The notes beneath the pieces were generated by a model that worked only from the letters and a program-made list of their open reading frames with translations, was not told the DNA's origin and made no database searches. A stretch of 49,315 bases of DNA from Streptobacillus notomytis (GTDB lineage: Bacteria; Fusobacteriota; Fusobacteriia; Fusobacteriales; Leptotrichiaceae). Below, piece by piece: positions 42,771-49,315 of this stretch; the stretch's first letter is position 1, and each line of letters starts with the position of its first letter. A program made the position numbers and the translations under genes. The stretch is from positions 1 through 49,315 of the forward strand of contig LJRV01000130.1 of assembly GCA_001612575.1 (NCBI GenBank). The letters run 5' to 3'.

Positions 42771-43670
42771 CTATTTTTTAGTGGCAAAAGGATGTGATTT
42801 CATATAGGCATCCTTTAATGTATTTTTACTTATATGAGTATAAAATTGTGTAGTTGCTATACTACTATGTCCAAGTAATTCTTGAACAAATCTAATATCA
42901 ACACCCTGGTTTAATAGTTCTGTTGCAAAACTATGTCTAAATATATGAGGTGTAACCTCTTTATTTATTCCAGCTTTAATAGAATAACTTGTTATTAATC
43001 TTCTTAGAGATCTTGAATCTAACTTATTCCCATCTTTATTAACAAATATGACATCTTTGCTATAGTTTTTGTATTCTTTTTTCTTTCTTTCAATATATTC
43101 TGATATATATTTTTGAGCATTATTACTAAAAAAAGATATTCTTTCTTTATTACCCTTACCTATAACTCTTACTTCCCTATTTTTTAAATCTATTGTATAT
43201 TCAGTTAAATCAAGCAATTCCATTGAACGTAAACCGCTTGAATAAAGTAATTCTATTATTGCTCTATCTCTTAAACCTGTAATTTTTTCTAGTTTAATAA
43301 CACTTCTTAATTTATCTATATCTTCCCTAGTTAAAAAATTAGGTAATGGTTTTTCAAATTTAGGTGTTGATATATATACAGCCTTATTTTCAATAATATG
43401 GTCATTTTCAAGTAAATATTTAAAAAAGGTTCTAATTGCCGATAATTTTCTATTAATACTTCTTTTATTAACTTGAAGTTCCATATTTAAATAAGCTATA
43501 AAAGATCTAAAGGTAAATATTTCTACCTTATTAAAATCTTCTATACCTTCATTATTTTTTAAATATTCTATAAATTGCTCTAAATCTTTTTTATATGATT
43601 TAACAGTATTAAAACTTTTATTCAAAACGACTTCTTGAAAATATAAAAACTTTTCTAATAATTTATCCAT
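42771..43670 (-). CDS. xerC: Tyrosine recombinase XerC
   Basis: The 299-residue site-specific recombinase resolves chromosome dimers. The N-terminal SAM-like DNA-binding domain is followed by a catalytic domain with SSGLRSMELL (first Arg), GKGNKERI (Lys), HIFRHSFAT (His-x-x-Arg) and LGHSSIATTQFYTH (second His and nucleophile Tyr). All catalytic residues are present. Position directly after topA and dprA matches the Firmicute dprA-topA-xerC (codV) arrangement, favouring XerC over XerD, though one enzyme may do both jobs. Confidence 0.9.
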   Translation of the reverse strand: MDKLLEKFLYFQEVVLNKSFNTVKSYKKDLEQFIEYLKNNEGIEDFNKVEIFTFRSFIAYLNMELQVNKRSINRKLSAIRTFFKYLLENDHIIENKAVYISTPKFEKPLPNFLTREDIDKLRSVIKLEKITGLRDRAIIELLYSSGLRSMELLDLTEYTIDLKNREVRVIGKGNKERISFFSNNAQKYISEYIERKKKEYKNYSKDVIFVNKDGNKLDSRSLRRLITSYSIKAGINKEVTPHIFRHSFATELLNQGVDIRFVQELLGHSSIATTQFYTHISKNTLKDAYMKSHPFATKK

Positions 43671-43678
43671 AAAGTCCT

Positions 43679-45985
43679 CTATTTCTTTTTAATTTTTTTT
43701 GTAGTCGTAGCTTTAGTTTTATTCTTAGAAACTCTTTTTTTAACATTGTCAGATTTAGGTATTTTCTTTATATTTTCACATTTAGGATAACCACTGCATG
43801 CTAAAAATTTACCATATCTTCCAATTTTAATATTAAATTCACTACCACATTTTTCGCATTTCCCTGCATATTCAAGTATTTTTTCATTTTCATTATCTAA
43901 TTTATCAAAATATTCTTTTAATAAATATACTCCATTTACAGGTTTTAAAGTTCCTTTTTTAATTTTTGTTTTTAAATCTTTAGTTAAAGATTTTCTTAAA
44001 TTATCGTTTTCATATTCTTCACTTTCAAGATATTCTCCAAATCTTCCAATTTTCAACAAATATTGGCTTCCATTAGGAGTAAACATATCAGTTTTAAAAC
44101 CTTTTTTTATTTCCAATAATTCTTTTACTTTATCTTTTATCTCAACTACATCTTTACTTAAATCTTCTTCATTTAACTCTATACCTTGTATAGAAATTTT
44201 TTCCGTACTGTCAAATTCACAAACTATATATTTACCAAAACTTCCACTTTTTAGTATCATTTTACCTTTACCATTACTACATTCCATATCAGTGTATATA
44301 ACTTTATTTTTAAGTTCATCAACTTTTTGTTTATACACATCCATTTCAATTAATAGATGGTTATAAAATTCTTTAAGCAAATCAATCCAAAAAGTTTTAC
44401 CCGTCGCTACATCATCAAGTTTATTTTCCATACTAGCAGTAAATTTAACATTCATAATATTTTTAAAATTATTTTCAAGTAATGTTTTTACTTCTTTTCC
44501 AAATACTGTAGGTACCAATCTTTTTTCAACTATATCAACATATTTTTTTTCTTTAATTGCATCAATTATACTTGCATACGTAGAAGGTCTTCCTATACCT
44601 AAACTTTCAAGTTTTTTTATTAATGATGCTTCAGAATATCTCGCAGGTGGTTTTGTATCCCCCATTTTAGTTAAAATTTCATCAATATCATACTTAGTAT
44701 TCTCTTTTAATTCAGGAAAATTACCAGTTTGTATCATATCTTCACTTTTAAATATTTTATAATATCCATCAAAAGTAATTTTATTTATACTCCCTTTAAA
44801 TATATATTCATCTTTTGATGCTATAATCTGCATTTGATTGTATTTTACATTAGCAAATTGTGAAACTAAAAATCTTTCCCAAATTAATTTATATAACTTA
44901 TACTCCTCATTAGTTAAGTATTTTTCTATTTTTTCAGGAGATAATTTAATATCTGTAGGTCTTATACCTTCATGAGCATCTTGTATATTTTTATTTCCAG
45001 ATACATAGTAATTACCTACATACTCTTTTCCATATTTTTTTTCTATATATTTTTTTACTTCAAATTTAGCTTCTTCAGAAACTCTTATAGAGTCTGTTCT
45101 CATATATGTAATTAACCCTTTACTTTCACCATCAATATTTAATCCTTCATAAAGCCTTTGAGCTACTCTCATAGTTTTAGTTGCATTAAATCCTAAATAT
45201 GATGATGCAAGCTGTTGTAAAGTACTAGTTTTGAATACAACTGGTGGTTTTTGAGATTTTTTTGATATTTTTATATCATCTATCATTACTTTACTATTTT
45301 CTAAATCTAAAAGAGCTTTTTTAAATTTTTGCTCATCAAAGATTTTATCTATTTTTTCACCATTAATTTCACTAAGATTTAATTTAATATCTTTATTTAT
45401 TAAAATATCTATTTCAAAATATTTTTGTGATACAAAGTTTTTTATTTCTTCTTCTAAATCACAAATCAATTTAAGTGATACAGATTGTACTCTTCCTGCT
45501 GATGCTTTTTTTCCAACTATTGGCCATAATAAAGGAGATATCTTATATCCCACTATTCTATCTAATAATCTTCTTGCTTGTTGTGAATTAACTAAATTTA
45601 AGTCTATATTTCTTGGATGTCTTATTGCATTTGATATTGCAGTTTTTGTAATTTCATTAAATTCTATTCTTTTAACCTTAGAATCTTGATCGATATATTT
45701 TGAGATATGCCATGCTATAGCTTCACCTTCTCTATCCAAATCGGAAGCAAGGAAAACTTTGCTAGCTTTTTTAGATTTTTCTTTTAACTTTTCAAGAATT
45801 TCTTTTTTACCCTTTATTATCTTATAATCTGGTTTAAAATCATTTTGTATATCTATACCTATTTTACTTTTTGGTAAATCAATACAATGTCCCACTGATG
45901 CAAGAACTTCATAATTTGGTCCTAATATTTTTTCTATTGTTTTTGCTTTTGATGGAGACTCCACTATTACTAAATTTTTAGACAT
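43679..45985 (-). CDS. topA: DNA topoisomerase I
   Basis: The 768-residue type IA topoisomerase relaxes negative supercoils. The Toprim domain has IVESPSKAKTIEKIL and ASDLDREGEAIAWHI; the active-site tyrosine is in GLITYMRTDS near residue 297. RPSTYASII lies later in the core. The C-terminus keeps one clear zinc finger with CEKCG and CSGYPKC plus a second module lacking cysteines (SGSFGKYIV), and ends with a lysine-rich tail. The ATG overlaps dprA by 8 bases. Confidence 0.97.
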   Translation of the reverse strand: MSKNLVIVESPSKAKTIEKILGPNYEVLASVGHCIDLPKSKIGIDIQNDFKPDYKIIKGKKEILEKLKEKSKKASKVFLASDLDREGEAIAWHISKYIDQDSKVKRIEFNEITKTAISNAIRHPRNIDLNLVNSQQARRLLDRIVGYKISPLLWPIVGKKASAGRVQSVSLKLICDLEEEIKNFVSQKYFEIDILINKDIKLNLSEINGEKIDKIFDEQKFKKALLDLENSKVMIDDIKISKKSQKPPVVFKTSTLQQLASSYLGFNATKTMRVAQRLYEGLNIDGESKGLITYMRTDSIRVSEEAKFEVKKYIEKKYGKEYVGNYYVSGNKNIQDAHEGIRPTDIKLSPEKIEKYLTNEEYKLYKLIWERFLVSQFANVKYNQMQIIASKDEYIFKGSINKITFDGYYKIFKSEDMIQTGNFPELKENTKYDIDEILTKMGDTKPPARYSEASLIKKLESLGIGRPSTYASIIDAIKEKKYVDIVEKRLVPTVFGKEVKTLLENNFKNIMNVKFTASMENKLDDVATGKTFWIDLLKEFYNHLLIEMDVYKQKVDELKNKVIYTDMECSNGKGKMILKSGSFGKYIVCEFDSTEKISIQGIELNEEDLSKDVVEIKDKVKELLEIKKGFKTDMFTPNGSQYLLKIGRFGEYLESEEYENDNLRKSLTKDLKTKIKKGTLKPVNGVYLLKEYFDKLDNENEKILEYAGKCEKCGSEFNIKIGRYGKFLACSGYPKCENIKKIPKSDNVKKRVSKNKTKATTTKKIKKK

Positions 45986-46787
45986 TATTCACCTCTTTAT
46001 TTATATCATCTTTACTCATAACAAGCTTTGCAATATTATTTCTTAAAATATAGTTGCATCCTGAATACCTACTTCCATATGAAGTACTCGCAAATATTTC
46101 CTTACCCATTCCATTCATTATTTGGGAAAGTATCATTGCTCTTGAACTTAAAACGCTTTCTGGTATATATAAAAAATCACTAATACTTGCAAGTAAACAA
46201 GTAGATTTCAAAATATTTTTTTTACTTCTTAAATTTTCAAAAGGTTCTATTGAAATTAAAATATCTTTATCTAAATCATAATATTCTGGTATATACTTAA
46301 AATCTCTTGAATTGATATATATCATATTATTGTTTTTAGATAGAAATTTCTTTTGAATATGTTTATCTGCATCAGTTTCAGTAACTAAACTTAATGATAT
46401 ATTAGCATTTAATTCTAATGTATCATTTAATATTTTTTTAGAATTATCTATCAAATCATAATTTGAACTAAAAGCTAATATATTTTCTAATTTATTAATA
46501 TCTATATTTGTTTTTAAATAAATATATGGAAAAATAAAACCAGATTGTATCATTTTTTTAGGATAATTTTTATCTTTAAATGATAATATCTTAATATTTT
46601 CTTCCATACATTTAGTTATATAATACCTATCATCTTCTTTTGCTGCTTTTAACAATTTACTTAAAATCATTTGATTTAAATTATATTTCTTAAAATCATC
46701 TATAGCATGAAAAATATTATTATACCTTTTCATAATTTCCACACATATATCTTCTTTTAATATTTTACTCAACTTAATCCACCCCAT
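45978..46787 (-). CDS. dprA: Degenerate DprA/Smf-like protein
   Basis: The 269-residue protein has the N-terminal helical part and DKNYPKKM of DprA, then a Rossmann-like domain whose C-terminal half reads ISIEPF, SDFLYIPES, MGKEIFAST and YSGCNYILRN, parallel to DprA's SE-P, V-E, G-vfa-PG and G-N-LI positions. The usual GSR, GID-AH and RNR motifs are absent or unrecognisable, so binding of single-stranded DNA and RecA loading may be altered. Order before topA and xerC supports orthology. It may retain a different role in the organism. Confidence 0.65.
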   Translation of the reverse strand: MGWIKLSKILKEDICVEIMKRYNNIFHAIDDFKKYNLNQMILSKLLKAAKEDDRYYITKCMEENIKILSFKDKNYPKKMIQSGFIFPYIYLKTNIDINKLENILAFSSNYDLIDNSKKILNDTLELNANISLSLVTETDADKHIQKKFLSKNNNMIYINSRDFKYIPEYYDLDKDILISIEPFENLRSKKNILKSTCLLASISDFLYIPESVLSSRAMILSQIMNGMGKEIFASTSYGSRYSGCNYILRNNIAKLVMSKDDINKEVNNV

Positions 46788-46792
46788 AATAC

Positions 46793-47530
46793 TTACCTAC
46801 TTAAATATTGTATTATTGTTTCAATATTTGAATTAGTTCCTCCAGAACTTAAATATTTTTCTAAATATTTTATAGCATTACTTTTATCTCCAGAACCTCT
46901 ATAAGAAAGACCTAGTCCTAATAAAGAATTTAAATGATAAGGATCTGAATACAATATTTTTTGATATTGTTTAATTGCAGTATCATATTTACCAATTAAT
47001 CTTGCTCCTAATGCCGAATTATATACTGTTCTAATCTCATTAGTTTTAAGACCTAAATTCATAGCTCTTTCATATAATCCACTTCTCATATATATTGTAG
47101 ATAAAGTATATATATTTTCAGTATTATCACTTTCTAAAACTTCTTTTTCAAAATCAACATATTCTTGATATTTAGAAGCATCATTTAATACATCCCCTGG
47201 AAAAGCAAATGTTCCAGTTGAAACAACATCTGAAGATCCATTTCTAGTAGCTTCATTAGTTGTGAAGTTAATTTCACCTGTATTATTAAAAGCTCTATCT
47301 GATAAATTTCCAGATTCAGATCTTATTTTTCTTTCTATAACCGATAATAAATTTTGAAGAGAGTTTTTATCATCTTCTGTAATTTCAGTTTGTGCTAATT
47401 CTTTTCCTTTTTGCAATGCTTCTTTGTATTGCCATCTTTGTAAAAGAAGATCAATTTTTTGAAGTTCTTCCAAAAAATCACCTTTAAGAAATAAAGGTAT
47501 AATAAGTAGTGCAAGAAATATCTTCTTCAT
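46793..47530 (-). CDS. Exported TPR-repeat protein
   Basis: The 245-residue protein starts with a signal peptide (MKKIFLALLIIPLFLKG, cleavage near residue 17) without a lipobox Cys. After a helical segment and a Ser/Asn-rich stretch (about 70-110), the C-terminal half contains tetratricopeptide-like repeats, clearest in KYDTAIKQYQKILYSDPYH and DKSNAIKYLEKYLSSGG. It probably acts in the periplasm or cell envelope as a scaffold. The partner is unknown. It sits 11 bases after asnS, with AGGAG before the ATG. Confidence 0.8.
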   Translation of the reverse strand: MKKIFLALLIIPLFLKGDFLEELQKIDLLLQRWQYKEALQKGKELAQTEITEDDKNSLQNLLSVIERKIRSESGNLSDRAFNNTGEINFTTNEATRNGSSDVVSTGTFAFPGDVLNDASKYQEYVDFEKEVLESDNTENIYTLSTIYMRSGLYERAMNLGLKTNEIRTVYNSALGARLIGKYDTAIKQYQKILYSDPYHLNSLLGLGLSYRGSGDKSNAIKYLEKYLSSGGTNSNIETIIQYLSR

Positions 47531-47541
47531 ATTTTCTCCTC

Positions 47542-48924
47542 TTAATATTCTAAGCTTTTTGCTGTTCTTGGGAATGCTAATACATCTCTAATATTTGATA
47601 TACCTGTAATATACATTAAAATTCTCTCAAAACCTAAACCATAACCTGAATGTGGAAATGATCCAAATTTTCTTAAATCTAAGTACCATGAATATTCTTC
47701 TATATTTAGTCCCTTTTCTTCCATTATATTAACTAATTTATCATAATCATCTTCTCTTTGGCTTCCACCCACTATTTCTCCTATACCTGGTGCTAATAAA
47801 TCCATAGCTCTTACAGTCTTACCATCTTCATTAAGTTTCATATAGAAAGCCTTAATATCTTTTGGATAATCTGTAACGAAAACAGGTTTTTTAAATACAC
47901 ATTCTGCTAAATATCTTTCATGTTCTGTTTTTAAATCCATTCCCCATTCAACTGGAATTTCAAATTCCACTCCTGAATTTTTAAGTATATCAATAACCTC
48001 AGTGTATGTAACACGACCAAAATCATTATTTACTACTAAATTCAATTTATCTATTAGTCCCTTTTCTATCCATGTATTAAAAAATTCTATTTCAAGTGGT
48101 GCATTATCCATAACATATTTAATAATATATTTAATCATAGATTCTGCTATATCCATATTTGTTTCTAAAGTAGCAAAAGCAATTTCAGGTTCTATCATCC
48201 AAAATTCAGCAGCATGCCTTGCAGTATATGACTCTTCTGCTCTAAATGTAGGTCCAAAAGTATAAGTATTATGAAATGCTGATGCAAAAGCTTCAACATG
48301 TAATTGACCAGTAACAGTTAAAAATGAAGGTTTAGCAAAGAAATCCTGTTTATAATCTATCATATTTTCTTCATTTTTTGGTAAGTTATTTAAATCAAGT
48401 GTTGTAACTTGAAACATTTCTCCAGCACCTTCAGCATCTGTACTAGTAAATATTGGTGTTTGTACATAAACAAAATTTCTTTCCATGAAGAATTTATGTA
48501 TTGCATGTGCAAGTAATGATCTAACTCTAAAAACTGCATTAAATGTATTAGTTCTTGGTCTTAAATGTGCTATAGTTCTTAAAAATTCCATACCATGTCT
48601 TTTATTTTGTAATGGATTAGAAATATCTGCCTTGTTATATATTGAAATATTATCGGCCTTAATTTCAAAACTTTGACCTTTACCTAATGATTTAATTAAA
48701 GTCCCTTCAACAGAAATTGAAGAATATATTGATAACTTTGAAATTTCTTCAAAATTTTCTAAAGTTTCATCAAATACAACTTGTATTCCTTGAAAATATG
48801 TACCATCATTAAACTCTATAAATCCAAACTTTTTTTGTGATCTTATTTTTTTTACCCAACCATCTAGTTTTACTTTTTTATCTAAATATTCTGAGGTATT
48901 TAATTGTAAATCTCTTAATTCCAT
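47542..48924 (-). CDS. asnS: Asparaginyl-tRNA synthetase
   Basis: The 460-residue class IIb synthetase attaches Asn to tRNA-Asn. The N-terminal OB-fold domain has [20 protein letters not shown]. The catalytic core has motif 2 ([21 protein letters not shown]) and motif 3 ([14 protein letters not shown]), with [12 protein letters not shown] and [11 protein letters not shown]. The Asn-specific length and lack of a GAD domain separate it from AspS. It has a consensus promoter and opens the long minus-strand array. Its cognate tRNA-Asn gene is just upstream in the rRNA operon. Confidence 0.97.
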   Translation of the reverse strand: MELRDLQLNTSEYLDKKVKLDGWVKKIRSQKKFGFIEFNDGTYFQGIQVVFDETLENFEEISKLSIYSSISVEGTLIKSLGKGQSFEIKADNISIYNKADISNPLQNKRHGMEFLRTIAHLRPRTNTFNAVFRVRSLLAHAIHKFFMERNFVYVQTPIFTSTDAEGAGEMFQVTTLDLNNLPKNEENMIDYKQDFFAKPSFLTVTGQLHVEAFASAFHNTYTFGPTFRAEESYTARHAAEFWMIEPEIAFATLETNMDIAESMIKYIIKYVMDNAPLEIEFFNTWIEKGLIDKLNLVVNNDFGRVTYTEVIDILKNSGVEFEIPVEWGMDLKTEHERYLAECVFKKPVFVTDYPKDIKAFYMKLNEDGKTVRAMDLLAPGIGEIVGGSQREDDYDKLVNIMEEKGLNIEEYSWYLDLRKFGSFPHSGYGLGFERILMYITGISNIRDVLAFPRTAKSLEY

Positions 48925-48956
48925 AAGATGTCTCCCTTTTTTTATTTTATTACTTA

Positions 48957-48985
48957 ATTATACATTATTTATAAAGTATTTTCAA
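48957..48985 (-). promoter_or_regulatory. Promoter of asnS array
   Basis: TTGAAA (48980-48985) and TATAAT (48957-48962) are 17 bases apart, 33 bases before the asnS ATG. It probably drives much of the array down to 36197, since no strong terminator is seen in between. Confidence 0.85.
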
Positions 48986-49043
48986 TAAATATGGTCAAAA
49001 ATTAACAAATAGCTAAATAAGCCCCTTTCAAGTCTTACTGGAA

Positions 49044-49067
49044 TAAAAAAAAGGGCGTTAGCCCTTT
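49044..49067 (-). terminator. Terminator of rRNA-tRNA-Asn operon
   Basis: The stem AAAGGGC/GCCCTTT with a TAAC loop is followed by a run of T on the minus strand, 25 bases after tRNA-Asn. Confidence 0.92.
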
Positions 49068-49091
49068 ATGTATTGTTTTTTTATTCTCAAA

Positions 49092-49168
49092 TGGCGACCT
49101 TGGAAGGACTTGAACCTTCGACCCTCTGATTAACAGTCAGATGCTCTAACCAACTGAGCTACAAAGTC
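49092..49168 (-). tRNA. tRNA-Asn (anticodon GTT)
   Basis: The 77-base gene has acceptor arms GACTTTG/CAAGGTC with one G-T pair, anticodon stem TCTGA/TCAGA with loop CTGTTAA, discriminator G and encoded CCA. It lies 11 bases after 5S rRNA. Confidence 0.96.
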
Positions 49169-49179
49169 ATATAAAAAGA

Positions 49180-49290
49180 GTTTGGCAACTACCTATCTTC
49201 CCTATCACTAAGTATTTTCAGCGTACACAGACTTAACTTCTAGGTTCGAAATGTAACTAGGTGTATCCCTGTGGCTATTGTCACCAAACT
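49180..49290 (-). rRNA. rrf: 5S ribosomal RNA
   Basis: The ends AGTTTGG and CCAAACT pair. The minus-strand sequence has 5S landmarks: GGTGACAATAGCCACAGGG, ACACC, TTCGAACCTAGAAGTTAAG and a 3' part with TAGGTAGTTGCC. Length of about 111 bases is normal. It is the distal rRNA of an operon whose 23S gene lies beyond the right edge. Confidence 0.95.
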
Positions 49291-49315
49291 ATTATCTTTT
49301 TCATAAGACAATCAT

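Noticed and set aside
1-49315. CRISPR array, prophage or integrative element
   Set aside because: I saw no regularly spaced repeats, no phage structural or integrase genes other than the housekeeping XerC, and no flanking direct repeats beside tRNA genes.

Overview
This is an extremely AT-rich bacterial chromosome segment that carries mostly core housekeeping genes plus one accessory bacteriocin island. The base composition, protein character, divergent DnaG and a decayed transposase of a type I associate with fusobacteria suggest Fusobacteriota, probably Leptotrichiaceae (Sneathia/Streptobacillus-like). That assignment is inference; no 16S rRNA gene is present. UGA ends dnaG, thiX and livM, and UGG is the tryptophan codon, so the standard bacterial code appears to be in use.

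Layout. 1-1037: 5' part of an unidentified gene running off the left edge. 1118-2480: rplT, rpmI and infC behind a strong promoter and an attenuator leader; infC probably starts at AUU. 2518-15318: a collinear minus-strand run in transcription order of four tRNAs (Pro, Gly, His, Leu), L10 leader, rplJ, rplL, rpoB, rpoC, gmk, rpoZ, dnaG, rpoD, closed by a terminator. It encodes core RNA polymerase beta, beta' and omega, the housekeeping sigma factor and primase. 15458-18036: thiamine-precursor ABC transporter (thiX-thiY-thiZ) under a TPP riboswitch, with a LysR regulator just upstream. 19031-20553: guanine-type purine riboswitch and an AzgA-type purine permease. 20614-22636: tpx, cutC and a TetR regulator. 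22673-27202: branched-chain amino-acid ABC transporter (livJ-H-M-G-F).

27474-33497 is a bacteriocin island: a C39-peptidase ABC exporter, a HlyD-type adaptor broken by a 25-bp tandem duplication, three 71-residue double-glycine precursor peptides (two intact on the plus strand, a third on the minus strand interrupted by an in-frame UGA), a four-helix candidate immunity protein, and a CPBP-family membrane protease whose start overlaps the third peptide gene. Next to it are an S41 protease lipoprotein, an IS91-type transposase remnant and inverted repeats.

36197-48985: a long minus-strand array in transcription order of asnS, a TPR protein, a degenerate dprA, topA, xerC, yqeH, a 37-codon small ORF, walJ/yycJ, a UDG-like gene, ychF, an RclA-type flavoprotein, mscS and an MBL-fold hydrolase. 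Spacing is tight or overlapping, downstream of a consensus promoter. 49044-49290: the distal end of an rRNA operon (5S rRNA, tRNA-Asn, terminator).

The most unusual material is the bacteriocin island with two apparently inactivating lesions, the loss of all four zinc ligands in DnaG, the AUU start of infC, the coupled 37-codon ORF, and the tRNA-to-rpoD gene string.
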